Numbered from the stretch's first letter, positions 38,229-47,037 are shown. The stretch: 64,000 nucleotides of DNA from Streptomyces violaceusniger (GCA_005405945.1 BJHW01000002.1:1922001-1986000); one strand, 5' to 3'. The notes: a model not told the origin generated them from the sequence alone. A program made the numbers and translations.

Positions 38229-38470
38229 CGGCGCCGCCGGAAGGCCCACCGTCCGATCCGGTCAAGAAATGTCGCCACGTGTTGATCACTCCAGACGCCG
38301 CTGGGCAAGGGGGAATGCGCGAGATTCACGCGCCTCCAACCCTTCCCTCCGGCGCCCCGCCGGGCATCGTCCCCCGCCGCCGTCTTGCCCTGGTGCACCC
38401 GGACCAGCCGCTCACGTGTCCTGGTGCCTGCGCACTACAGGCCGGCTTGGGCCCGGGCGGGGTTTGACCC
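38229..38470 (-). repeat. long inverted repeat, copy B
   Basis: Reverse-complement partner of 30774-31013, lying upstream of and into the MFS reading frame. It carries the MMPL-type leader, ribosome-binding site, GTG start and 17 codons. Similarity ends sharply at RRRR in both copies. Confidence 0.9.
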
Positions 38471-38478
38471 GGAGGAGT

Positions 38479-39186
38479 TCAGCGACCTGGGCAACCACCG
38501 CAGGCGTCCGCGTCCTGTCGCCTGGCCGGGATCGCGGCGGCCGGGGCCGCACAGCATCCCTCGCCCTGCCAGGCGTCGCGCCCCTCCTTGACGGCGATGA
38601 CCGCGATGACCAGAGCGGCGATGGGGTCGGCCCAGGACCAGCCGAGGGTGGCGTTGAGGACCAACCCGGCCAGGAGGACGGCGGACAGGTAGGTGCACAG
38701 CAGAGTCTGCTTGGAGTCGGCGACCGCGGAGGCGGAGCCCAGCTCGCGGCCCGCGCGGCGCTGGGCGGCGGACAGGAAGGGCATCACCGCCAGGGAGAGG
38801 GCCGCGATGACGATGCCGGGGAGGGAGCGTTCGGCCTCGCCGGTGCCCGTCAGCGCGCGGATCGCATCAACGGCGACGTACGCGGCGAGCGCGAGGAAGG
38901 AGACGGCGATGATCCGCAGGGTGGTCCTCTCGCGGGCCGTGCGTACGGCGTGGTCGGCCGCGGAGAACTGCCAGGCGACCGCGGCGGCGGAGGAGACCTC
39001 GATGACGGAGTCCAGGCCGAAGCCGATCAGGGCGGTGGAGGAGGCGAGGGTGCCGGCGGTGACGGCGACGATCGCCTCGATGACGTTGTAGGTGATCGTG
39101 GCCGCGACCAGGAGCCGTATCCGGCGGGTGAGCGCATCGCGCCGGGCCGGGGAGGGCCCGAGGGATATCGATGTCCCGGCGGTCAT
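38479..39186 (-). CDS. cation diffusion facilitator family transporter
   Basis: A ~235-residue membrane protein with five to six helices. TALIGFGLDSVIEVSSAAAV is the family's metal-binding helix and SWADPIAALVIAVIAVKEG the last one. It has a Cys-rich C-terminal tail (EGCCAAP, DACGGCPG) that could bind soft metals. ATG 39186 overlaps the regulator stop (ATGA). It likely exports Cd, Zn or Pb in exchange for protons. Confidence 0.9.
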   Translation of the reverse strand: MTAGTSISLGPSPARRDALTRRIRLLVAATITYNVIEAIVAVTAGTLASSTALIGFGLDSVIEVSSAAAVAWQFSAADHAVRTARERTTLRIIAVSFLALAAYVAVDAIRALTGTGEAERSLPGIVIAALSLAVMPFLSAAQRRAGRELGSASAVADSKQTLLCTYLSAVLLAGLVLNATLGWSWADPIAALVIAVIAVKEGRDAWQGEGCCAAPAAAIPARRQDADACGGCPGR

Positions 39187-39521
39187 CAGCAGCAGCCCTT
39201 CTCCTCGGAGTCCGGGCAGGTGCGGTCGGTGGCGACGGCCACCACGGCGGCGCGCAGGTCGTCGAGTGCGTGGCCGAGGCGTTCGTCGGCCAGCTCGTAC
39301 TGGGTGCGGCGGCCGTCCGGGACGGTGACGACCAGGCCGCAGTCGCGCAGGCACGCCAGGTGGTTCGACAGCCGGGTCCGCGAGACGCCGAGCGCGTCGG
39401 CGAGGTCGGCGGGATAGGCCGGGGCCTGACGGAGGGTGAGCAGGATGGCGCAGCGGATCGGATCGGCGAGCGCGCGGCCGAACCGAGCCAGCACGTCGAT
39501 GTCGGGGGCAACAGTCAGCAC
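39186..39521 (-). CDS. cmtR: ArsR/SmtB regulator, CmtR-like Cd/Pb sensor
   Basis: A 111-residue winged-helix repressor. GTG 39521 (LTVAPDIDVLARFGRALADP) mirrors the start of mycobacterial CmtR. NHLACLRDCGLVV supplies the two Cys ligands of the recognition-helix region and DRTCP near residue 100 the third, the CmtR Cd(II)/Pb(II) site. A further Cys pair ends the protein (KGCC). It represses its own operon with the CDF pump until metal binds. A longer GTG start at 39536 is possible. Confidence 0.85.
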   Translation of the reverse strand: MLTVAPDIDVLARFGRALADPIRCAILLTLRQAPAYPADLADALGVSRTRLSNHLACLRDCGLVVTVPDGRRTQYELADERLGHALDDLRAAVVAVATDRTCPDSEEKGCC

Positions 39522-39541
39522 ATCCCGACAGTACACAGAAG

Positions 39542-39553
39542 CCTGAATTCAGG
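39542..39553. promoter_or_regulatory. palindromic operator candidate for CmtR-like repressor
   Basis: Perfect 12-bp palindrome CCTGAATTCAGG, 20 bases before the regulator start, AT-rich centre. Fits an ArsR-family operator position. Confidence 0.5.
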
Positions 39554-39673
39554 AAACCGTGGATCGTTCTGGCTCCCCGGCCGTTCGATCACCTCCCTCT
39601 CCACGACCACCTTCCCGTACGTGAGGGGACGGCGTTCCGGTGCGGTGTCCCACCACCTCGAAGAGGGCCGGCG

Positions 39674-39823
39674 GCGATCGCCGATCCCCTCACCGGCACG
39701 GCCATGCTGGTGGCCGCGTTCGCGCTGCCGGTGTCTTCCATGGTGATCTGCGCCCTGCTCGGTGTGCCGTACGGCGACCACGACTTCTTCGAAGAGCAGT
39801 CCCGGCGGCTGGCCGCAGCCCGG
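39674..39823 (+). pseudogene. cytochrome P450 internal fragment
   Basis: Open frame reading AIADPLTGTAMLVAAFALPV, SSMVICALLGVPYGDHDFF and EEQSRRLAA, the helix D-E-F region of an actinobacterial P450. No I-helix, heme Cys or start remains, so it is a ~50-residue remnant of a ~400-residue enzyme. Confidence 0.7.
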
Positions 39824-39887
39824 GGCGCACCCCGGCTCAGCGGCCCGGTCGGGGGATCGGCGCGATCGGCCCCCCGCCGACGCCCGG

Positions 39888-40525
39888 TCACCCGAACACC
39901 GCGTCGTGGAAGGCGATTTCCGCCTCCAGCATGCCGGTGAACCAGCGGGTCAGCCGCTCCTGGGGATGTCGTCCGGCAGGGCGTCGACCTCCGCTTCGAG
40001 AGCCCGCACCCCGTCCCGGAACGCCTGGTCCGCGTGGAGCGCCACCCAGGCGCTCACCGCGCCGTCGGGGACGGCGCCGTGCTCGTGTGCCCGGGTACAC
40101 CAGGTGAGGTAGAGGCTCTCCGCGGCGAACAGCATCGTCATCACCGCCGGGTAGCCGCCTTCCCGCGCCACGCCGAGTGCGTACCGCGACAGCACCTCGG
40201 CCCGCCGGGCGGCGTCCGGCCGGGCGGGGACGGGCCAGGCGGCGCGGGCCTCGCGGAAGTAGTCCGCCTGGGTGGTGGTCAGCGTGTGGACCGCACGGGC
40301 GTTGCGCTCCAGCGCCGTCCGGTCGGGGGCGCCCCACACGGCCAGTCCGTGCAGCCGGGTGGCCGTCTCCACGAACGCGGCCTCGATCTCCAGGTAGTCG
40401 GCGTAGTCCGCGTCGGTGATCGTGCCGGCCGTGACCTCGGTGACGAAGCGCATGCGCAGCGCCCGTTCCACGACCGGGGCGGCGGCCTTCAGCAGCCGCT
40501 CGGACCGGCTCACTGGGAGAGCCAT
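39888..40525 (-). pseudogene. TenA-family protein (TenA_E-like), frameshifted
   Basis: All-helical TenA/THI-4 fold, ~212 residues. TAGTITDADYADYLEIEAAF holds the active-site Asp/Tyr region; LFAAESLYLTWC has Glu where the B. subtilis enzyme has its Cys, the TenA_E pattern. The frame breaks at a C run (39962-39965); adding a base gives DDIPQERLTRWFTGMLEAEI and the terminal Glu helix to 39888. TenA enzymes hydrolyse amino-pyrimidines or formylamino-pyrimidines. ATG 40525 overlaps the end of the COG5426-like gene. Last gene of the BtpA operon. Confidence 0.8.
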
Positions 40526-41255
40526 TCGACGAGGCCGCCGAAGACCCGGGCGTAGCCGTCCCACTGCTCGCAGAACGCCGCGGGCGCCCAGTGCGGGGAG
40601 CAGTCGGAGGTGAAGACCGCCGACCGTCCCGCGCCGTACCCGGCCACCGCCACCAGAGGGTCGCCGCCCAGGGTGGCCAGGACCTCGGCGCCGGGACGTG
40701 GCCGGACGCGGTTGTAGCCGAGCAGCGGCGGCCATTCGCCGGTCACCCCGCCGAGGGCGGGATGGCCGGTGCCGACGGCCGACGCGCGGCCACCCGCGGG
40801 GAGTTCGACGCGGTCGTCCTCGGGCAGCAGCTCGACCGGCAGCACCTCGTGCAGCGCGGTGTTGCGGTACGCGGCCTTGCCCTCGAAGCCGGTGAAGGAG
40901 AGATAGCCGCCGACCATCAGCAGCCCGCCGCCGTCGCCGACCCATCCGCGCAGTGCGTCGATCCGGTCGGCCCCCGGCGTGCCCCGCTCGAACACCTCGG
41001 GGAGAGCTGCAGGGAGTTCGCCCCGATGTCGGAGAGGATGACGACGTCGTAGCCGGCGAGCGCATCGGCATCGCCCGGGAACTGCCCGGGTACCAGATGC
41101 GCGGGCAGGTGCGTGACCTCGTGCCCGCGGCCCTCCAACGCCCGGCGCAGCGGCTCGACTCCGGTCACATAGGTACTGGTGGTGAACGAGTCGACCCCCT
41201 TGATGTGCGTGGACTGGGAGATCCAGCTCTCACCGGCTATCAGGACGCGGCTCAC
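40510..41255 (-). pseudogene. COG5426/DUF1355 glutamine amidotransferase-like protein, frameshifted
   Basis: About 248 residues with a class I amidotransferase-like fold. GTG 41255 has a perfect AAGGAG site and starts SRVLIAGESWISQSTHIKG, the family signature, then YDVVILSDIGANSLQLSP. There the coding strand reads CCCCGAGG (40995-41002) and the frame is lost; one G gives SPEVFERGTPGADRIDALRG and continues GGGLLMVGGYLSF to 40510. Members of this family have unknown function and often sit with sugar ABC transporters, as here. Confidence 0.82.
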
Positions 41256-41330
41256 AGGGTGCTCCTTCATAACGGGGATGGGGCGAACGTAACGGGGGTG
41301 GGGCGAAACGCCGGGACGGTGGTCAGGACG

Positions 41331-42386
41331 TCAGGACCCGGCGGCGTGCTCGAACAGCCGGGCCGGGTTGGTGCGCAGCAGGCCCGTGGCGGTCCGCCGG
41401 GGCACGCCGTGCTCGACGAGCCGGGAGAGGAACAGCTCCGGCACATAGCGGAAGCCGTTGCCGCCGTAGGCGGTGAGCATGCTCTTGAGGAACACGTCGT
41501 GGCTGAGCAGCAGCCGGTCGCCGTGTCCGTGGGCGATGAGCCCGGCGATCGCGTGCGCGGTTTCGTGGGGTGCCGGGGACTGCCCCTCGCCGGGGTAGCG
41601 GAACGGCATGCCGATCATGTCGAATTCGAGCCAGACGCCGCGGTCGGCCACCGACCGCTGATAGTCCGGATCGGTGTGCGAGGGGTCCATATGGCACAGC
41701 ACCACGGCGGCCGGCGCCACCCCGTACTCTCCCAGTACCAGGTCCAGGACCTCGTGGGCGCGGCGCTGCCAGCCGGGCAGATGGATGTAGAGCGGGACAC
41801 CGGTCTCGCGCTGGGCGCGCGCGGCGGCGCGCAGCGCGGTGTGCTCACCCTCGGTGAACCGCGGGGAGACCCCGATCTCGCCGATGACGCCCGGCCGGAT
41901 CCCGGTGCCGTCGGCCCCCTCGGTGAACTCGGCCAGCAATGCGACGGCGAGGTCGCGCTCGTCCGCCGGTGACAGCGGCCGGGGATGGTAGGGCTCCAGG
42001 TACCAGCCGCTGCCCATGACCACACGTACACCGCTGTCCTCGGAGAACGCGCGCAGCGCCGCCGGGTCGCGGCCCAGTCCGCCCGGGGTGACGTCGACGA
42101 TCGTGCCGCCCCCGCCGGCGGCGAACGCGCGCAGGTCGCCCAGCATCGCTTCGGTGTCGTCGAGCACACAGTGGTCGAGGCAGGCGTAGGGCTGCTCGCG
42201 CAGCAGCCAGGCGAGTTCGGGTGTGGTGCGGGCGTCGCGCAGAGGGCGGAGCCCGGGGTCGGCCGGGGTGGTGACGGCCTTGCGGACGTCGTTGCGCAGA
42301 TGCTCATGGGTGAGGGTGAGGCCGAGCCCGGTGCTGGGCACGGGTCCGGTCACCGTGGTCACGGTGCGAGGGGAGGGGCCGCTCAT
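41331..42386 (-). CDS. phosphotriesterase-family metal hydrolase
   Basis: A 351-residue TIM-barrel hydrolase (PF02126). LTHEH near residue 26 gives the first two metal His, IHLPG and LCHMD later give others, and LLLSHDVF supplies the catalytic Asp. The carbamoylated Lys is not obvious; GVIGEIGVS has Glu at that place, a variant seen in lactonase-like members. Likely acts as a lactonase or amide hydrolase on a sugar-like compound. ATG 42386 overlaps the permease stop (ATGA). Confidence 0.9.
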   Translation of the reverse strand: MSGPSPRTVTTVTGPVPSTGLGLTLTHEHLRNDVRKAVTTPADPGLRPLRDARTTPELAWLLREQPYACLDHCVLDDTEAMLGDLRAFAAGGGGTIVDVTPGGLGRDPAALRAFSEDSGVRVVMGSGWYLEPYHPRPLSPADERDLAVALLAEFTEGADGTGIRPGVIGEIGVSPRFTEGEHTALRAAARAQRETGVPLYIHLPGWQRRAHEVLDLVLGEYGVAPAAVVLCHMDPSHTDPDYQRSVADRGVWLEFDMIGMPFRYPGEGQSPAPHETAHAIAGLIAHGHGDRLLLSHDVFLKSMLTAYGGNGFRYVPELFLSRLVEHGVPRRTATGLLRTNPARLFEHAAGS

Positions 42387-43402
42387 GAGCGGCCCGTCAG
42401 ATGGGCGAACAGGTCGGCCATCGCCCGGCCGCGCAGATTGAGCCAGATCGCGGCGAGCAGCACCAGGCCGGTGACGATGGGGGTGAGGAACGGGCTCACG
42501 CCGAGCAGGTTGAGGCCGTTGGCGATGACTCCGGTGATGAGGGCGCCGATGACGGTGCCGAGCACGGTGCCCCGGCCGCCGAACAGATTGGTGCCGCCGA
42601 GCACGACCGCGGCGATCACGGTGAGCTCGAAGCCCTGTCCGGAGTTGGCGGAGCCGGATCCCAGCCTGGCCGCGGTGAGCAGCCCGGCGATACCGGCGGC
42701 CACACCGGTCAGCATCAGGGTGATCATCTTGATCCGGGCGGTGTTCACTCCCGCTCGCCGTACCGACTCCTCCTGGGCGCCGATGCCGTTGACGTAGGAG
42801 CCGAACGGCAGCTTCGACAGCAGGACCGCTCCGACGGCGACCGTGGCCAGGGCGATCCAGGCCAGCGCGGACAGCCCGAGGAAGGAGGCGTCGCCGAGCT
42901 TGGCGACGAAGAGCCGGGCGTCGATGGGGACGGAGAACCCCTTGGTCCACAGCTGTGCCAGACCGCGGACGACCGACATGGTGGCGAGGGTGACGATGAA
43001 CGGGGGGATCTTCTGATAGGCCGACAGCCATCCGTTGACGGCGCCCCAGAAGAGCCCGGCGAGCAGCGCAACGACGATCACCACGGAGGAGTCCCAGCCG
43101 GCCTGCAGCATCTCGGCGGTGCAGGTGGCGGTGAACGCCAGGATCGATCCCACGGACAGGTCGATCTGCCCGGTGCTGATCACGAAGGTCATGGCGACCG
43201 CCACGATCAGGGTGATCGCCACCTGGGTGGCCAGATTGGACAGGTTGGTGAAGGTCAGGAAGTTGGGGGCGGCGATGCCGAAGCCGAGGAAGAGCGCGAC
43301 GCCCACGCCGAGCATGGCCAGGGTGGCCTTGTTGGCGCGCTGCCAGCGGCCCGGGGGACGGCCCAGTACGGCGGTGGGGCGCATCACGGTGTCGGCGCTC
43401 AT
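42383..43402 (-). CDS. sugar-type ABC transporter permease (RbsC-like)
   Basis: A 339-residue BPD_transp_2 permease with about ten membrane segments. TGQIDLSVGSILAFT is the conserved carbohydrate-permease motif and GGTNLFGGRGTVLGTVIGAL the coupling loop. Works with the ATPase and lipoprotein of the next two genes to import a sugar or nucleoside-like molecule. ATG 43402 lies one base after the ATPase stop. Confidence 0.95.
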   Translation of the reverse strand: MSADTVMRPTAVLGRPPGRWQRANKATLAMLGVGVALFLGFGIAAPNFLTFTNLSNLATQVAITLIVAVAMTFVISTGQIDLSVGSILAFTATCTAEMLQAGWDSSVVIVVALLAGLFWGAVNGWLSAYQKIPPFIVTLATMSVVRGLAQLWTKGFSVPIDARLFVAKLGDASFLGLSALAWIALATVAVGAVLLSKLPFGSYVNGIGAQEESVRRAGVNTARIKMITLMLTGVAAGIAGLLTAARLGSGSANSGQGFELTVIAAVVLGGTNLFGGRGTVLGTVIGALITGVIANGLNLLGVSPFLTPIVTGLVLLAAIWLNLRGRAMADLFAHLTGRS

Positions 43403-43403
43403 G

Positions 43404-44171
43404 TCACGCCACCTCCTCGGTGCCGGGCCCGCCGTTCGTGGCGCCGGATCGCGTGATCATGGCGACGAGCCGTTCGATGTCGAGATCGGAGATCGGAGCG
43501 TCCTCGACGCTGCGTCCCTCGTACATCACGGTGATCCGGTCGCAGACCTCGAACAGGTCCTGCAGCCGGTGGGTGATCAGGATGACGCCGACGCCCTGGG
43601 CGGCGACGTCGCGGATCATCTTCAGCACCTGCCGGACCTCGGCGACGGCGAGCGCGGCGGTGGGTTCGTCCAGGATCAGCACGCGCGGGCGGAACGACAC
43701 CGCCCGGGCGATCGCCACGGCCTGCCGCTGCCCTCCGGACAGCTCGCCGATCTCCTGGTAGGTGGATTTCACCCGGACATGCAGTTCGGAGAGGGTTTCG
43801 GCCGCTTGGGCGTGCATCGTCGCACGGTCGATGAAGGGGCCCCTGCGCGGTTCACGGCCGAGGAAAAGATTGCTGGCCACATCGAGGGTGTCGCACAGAG
43901 CGAGGTCCTGGTAGACGATGCCGACCCGCTCGCGGCGGGCGTCGGCGGGGCTGGTGAAGCGGACGTCGCGGCCGTCGATGGAGATCTGCCCGCCGTCGTG
44001 CTGGACCGCACCGGCCAGGACCTTCATCAGGGTCGACTTCCCGGCGCCGTTGTCGCCGACCAGGCCGAGCACCTCACCCGGGGCCAGGGTCAGGTCGACG
44101 CCGCGCAGCGAGCGGACGGCGCCGAACGATTTGGTGATTCCTCGCAGGGAGACCAGCGCGCTCTCGCCCAT
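43404..44171 (-). CDS. sugar-type ABC transporter ATPase
   Basis: A 255-residue single-domain ABC ATPase of the ribose/fructose (FrcA-like) group. Walker A GDNGAGKST near residue 41, Q-loop VYQDLALCD, signature ELSGGQRQAVAIARA, Walker B LILDEPTAAL and H-loop ITHRLQDL are all present. Energises the neighbouring permease. The start overlaps the binding protein stop by one base. Confidence 0.95.
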   Translation of the reverse strand: MGESALVSLRGITKSFGAVRSLRGVDLTLAPGEVLGLVGDNGAGKSTLMKVLAGAVQHDGGQISIDGRDVRFTSPADARRERVGIVYQDLALCDTLDVASNLFLGREPRRGPFIDRATMHAQAAETLSELHVRVKSTYQEIGELSGGQRQAVAIARAVSFRPRVLILDEPTAALAVAEVRQVLKMIRDVAAQGVGVILITHRLQDLFEVCDRITVMYEGRSVEDAPISDLDIERLVAMITRSGATNGGPGTEEVA

Positions 44172-45181
44172 CACTTCTCCAGGTAGTAGAGGTAGTTCTT
44201 GACGTTGTCCGGGGTCACCAGCTGGGTGGGAACGGGCACGTGTCGACGGGTGGTGCGGCCGCAGGCCAGGTCGATCGCGGAATTCATGGCCTCGTAGCCG
44301 AACCGGAAGGTGTTCTGCTGCAGCACACCGGTGATCCAGCCGGCCCGCAGTCCGTCGACGGCCTGGCTGGACAGGTCCCATCCGACGACCTTGAGGTCCT
44401 TGGTGCGGTGCTGGCTGACCACGGCGGCGGCCAGGCCGATCAGGGCGGGCTCGCCGGTGGCGTAGGCGTACTTCAGGCCGGGGTCGCGGGTGAGCAGGTT
44501 CTCGGCGGCGGTCTGGGCGTTCTCCTGGATGTTGCGGCCGTCGACCACGTTCTGGATCTTCATGCCCTTGGCGGTGACGGTTTTGGTGAATCCTTTCTGC
44601 CGCTCGTTCTGGATGGTGCTGTTGAGCGCGCCGACGACGCCGATCCCACCGCGGTTGCCGGCCGTCTTCAGCAGGGCCTCGCCGATCCGCCGGCCGCCTT
44701 CCGCGTTGCCGACGCCGACCTGGACGGAGACGGCGGGGTCGTCGACGGTGGCGTCCACGGCGACGACCGGCACGCCCGCCGCCTTGGCCCGGCGGATGGC
44801 GGGCTTGATGCCCTCGGTGTCGACCGCGTCCACGATGATGGCGTCGTAGTGGTTGGCCACCAGGTCGTCGATGGCGTTGGACTGGGTGGCGGAGTCGTCG
44901 TTGCCGTTGACGATCTGGGTCTTCACCCCGGCCTTGCGGGCCACGGTCCGGGCGCCGGTGTTGATCTGGTTGAAGAACAGCGCCTGGAGGTTGATGGGCA
45001 CGATACCGATCTTCGGAGCGTGACCGCGGACGGTACAGGAGCGGGCGACCTCCGCGGGCGGCGGCGGGCCCTGCTCGGTGGTCTTCTTCTCGGCCGCCAT
45101 CTCGCGGCGGGCCTGGGTGTCGCAGCCGACGGTCGTCAGCAGCAGGCCCAGCGCGACCATGGCCGTCACTTTGTGGCGCAT
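44171..45181 (-). CDS. periplasmic-type sugar-binding lipoprotein
   Basis: A 336-residue LacI/RbsB-like (Peripla_BP_4) solute-binding protein. The signal peptide ends in TTVGC, a lipobox. FFNQINTGARTVARKAGV, DAIIVDAVDTEGIKPAIRRA and NVVDGRNIQENAQ are typical ligand-cleft segments. It is anchored to the outer membrane face and delivers substrate to the permease. Ligand unknown; sugar, polyol or nucleoside-like by family. Confidence 0.94.
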   Translation of the reverse strand: MRHKVTAMVALGLLLTTVGCDTQARREMAAEKKTTEQGPPPPAEVARSCTVRGHAPKIGIVPINLQALFFNQINTGARTVARKAGVKTQIVNGNDDSATQSNAIDDLVANHYDAIIVDAVDTEGIKPAIRRAKAAGVPVVAVDATVDDPAVSVQVGVGNAEGGRRIGEALLKTAGNRGGIGVVGALNSTIQNERQKGFTKTVTAKGMKIQNVVDGRNIQENAQTAAENLLTRDPGLKYAYATGEPALIGLAAAVVSQHRTKDLKVVGWDLSSQAVDGLRAGWITGVLQQNTFRFGYEAMNSAIDLACGRTTRRHVPVPTQLVTPDNVKNYLYYLEK

Positions 45182-45195
45182 CTGCTCTCCTTGTC

Positions 45196-46143
45196 CTACT
45201 GGGTGCGGGTCGGCTCCGGGGTTTCGGGGGTTCCGGGAGTGGGGTGGGCCGCGAGCCAGGAGTCGATGGCCCGCCGGTCGGGCAGCCCGTCACGGGCGCC
45301 GGGCCGGGTACAGGACAGGCCGGCGGCGACGGCGGCGAAGCGCGCCGCCTCCAGCGGGGACCGGCCTCGGTCCAGTTCGGCACAGTATGCGCCGGTGAAG
45401 CAGTCTCCGGCCCCGGTGGCGTCGACGGTGTCCACCTCGATCGCCGGACCGTCGTGGCGTTCACCGGCCGGGGTCAGCAGGGTCCAGCCGCGCGAACCGT
45501 CGGTCACGACGAGATGGACGTCCATGTCGGCGGCGGCCCGGACCAGGGCCGGTTCCCCGCCCAGCAGCGCGACGGCCAGTGGCCGGCCGACGACGGCGTG
45601 ATCGGCCGCGGACAGCGCGCTGCGCATCGCCTCCGCCCGGTCGCAGCCGTCGAGGTCCACCACCAGGCCCGGTCCGGGCGTCCCGGGCGGTGCGTCGGCG
45701 GCGGCCTCGGCCAGCGCGGCGGCGGCCTCGGGGAAGCGGTAGCCGTCGAGGTAGAGCCAGTCGGCCCCGGCCTCGCGCGCGGCCCGTACCGTACGGATGA
45801 TGTGCCGGGCGTCCAGCTCGTCGTCCTGGCTGATGACGGCGCGTTCGCCGTCCGGGGTGAGCAGCACGACGGCGGTGGTGAGGGTGCCGGTGCGGGCGGT
45901 CCAGTCGGTGCGGACCCCGTCGGCGGCGAGTGCGGAGAGGAACGCCGTGCTCCGCGGCTCCGGTCCGACCACACCGGCGAACCACGCGTCGGCCCCCGTC
46001 CGGGCCGCGGCCGCCGAGGCGTTGGCGGCCATGCCGCCGTGGCCGTGGCGGATGGCGGTCGCCTGCACGCGGTCACCCGGAGCGGGCAGCGCCGGCACAC
46101 CGACGGTCAGGTCGATGTTGGCGTACCCGCAGAAGACGATCAC
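45196..46143 (-). CDS. PfkB/ribokinase-family carbohydrate kinase
   Basis: 315 residues. IVFCGYANIDLTVGVPALP starts the fold, GHGGMAANASAAAARTGAD is the substrate-binding GG motif, and DTVDATGAGDCFTGAYCAEL holds the anion hole and catalytic Asp. It phosphorylates a sugar or nucleoside in the cytoplasm after import. GTG 46143 overlaps the BtpA stop (GTGA). A 15-base gap to the lipoprotein gene. Confidence 0.94.
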   Translation of the reverse strand: MIVFCGYANIDLTVGVPALPAPGDRVQATAIRHGHGGMAANASAAAARTGADAWFAGVVGPEPRSTAFLSALAADGVRTDWTARTGTLTTAVVLLTPDGERAVISQDDELDARHIIRTVRAAREAGADWLYLDGYRFPEAAAALAEAAADAPPGTPGPGLVVDLDGCDRAEAMRSALSAADHAVVGRPLAVALLGGEPALVRAAADMDVHLVVTDGSRGWTLLTPAGERHDGPAIEVDTVDATGAGDCFTGAYCAELDRGRSPLEAARFAAVAAGLSCTRPGARDGLPDRRAIDSWLAAHPTPGTPETPEPTRTQ

Positions 46144-47024
46144 GGGAGCACCACTCCGGCCTTGGCCGCCGCGGTGGTCAGCTCGCGGACCTTGGCCCGG
46201 TCGACCCGGCCCCACCAGCGGCCGTTGTCCTTCACCGAGGAGGCGACGATCACTCCGTCGCAGGCCGGCAGCAGGCCGCCGATGTTGCCCGCGGTGATCC
46301 CGGAGCCGATCACCACCGGCAGGGTGGTGTGGGCGGAGATGCCCTCGACCTCCTCCAGCGAGGCGGCGTCCCCGGTCCGGGAGCCGGTGGCGATCAGCAC
46401 GTCGGCGCCGAAGAACTCGGCGTCCTCGGTCTGTTCGGCCAGTGTGCGGTCGGCGACGATGGCATGCGAACCGTGCTTGACGTGCACATCGGCGAAGACC
46501 TTGACCGGGCCGGCGCCGATCCGGCTGCGATAGCGGCTGGCGTGTGCCGACTGGCCCTCGATGATGCCCTCGTTGGCGACATAGGCATTGGCCCACTGGT
46601 TGACCCGTACGAATCCGCCGCCGCCGGACCAGGCGGAGGCGATGGCGCACTCGGCGGCGTTGGACAGCACGCTGACCCCGAGCCTGCCGCCGGCGCCCTC
46701 CAGCACGGCGTGCCGCACCCGGTCGGTCACCACGGCCATCGCCGCCGACGTCTCATAACCGTGTTCGCCCGGTTTGAGGAACGGGATGTCCCAGTGGTTC
46801 TCCACGATCAGCCCGTGGCAGCCGCCCTCCAGATAGGCCCGCGCCTCCTGGACCGCGAAGGCGCAGATCTCGTCCAGCGGGACGCCCTCGTAATGCGGGC
46901 TGCCGGGCAGCGGCGGCAGGTGCACCACGCCGATGACGACCTTCGGGGTGCCGAACAGCTCCTTGATCGCGTTCGGCCGGGGCGGGAACACCCCGAGGTC
47001 GCTCATACTCCCGGATGTCGTCAC
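46140..47024 (-). CDS. BtpA/SgcQ-family TIM-barrel protein
   Basis: A 294-residue BtpA family protein. Signatures are VVIGVVHLPPLPGSPHYEG near residue 30, CHGLIVENHWDIPF, VRVNQWANAYVANEGIIEG and FADVHVKHGSH. In E. coli the homologue SgcQ sits in a sugar operon of unknown function; cyanobacterial BtpA affects photosystem I. The reaction is not established. First gene of the operon; GTG 47024 has a GGTGG site, and a LacI operator lies 14 bases upstream. Confidence 0.93.
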   Translation of the reverse strand: MTTSGSMSDLGVFPPRPNAIKELFGTPKVVIGVVHLPPLPGSPHYEGVPLDEICAFAVQEARAYLEGGCHGLIVENHWDIPFLKPGEHGYETSAAMAVVTDRVRHAVLEGAGGRLGVSVLSNAAECAIASAWSGGGGFVRVNQWANAYVANEGIIEGQSAHASRYRSRIGAGPVKVFADVHVKHGSHAIVADRTLAEQTEDAEFFGADVLIATGSRTGDAASLEEVEGISAHTTLPVVIGSGITAGNIGGLLPACDGVIVASSVKDNGRWWGRVDRAKVRELTTAAAKAGVVLP

Positions 47025-47037
47025 GGCGCCACCTCAA

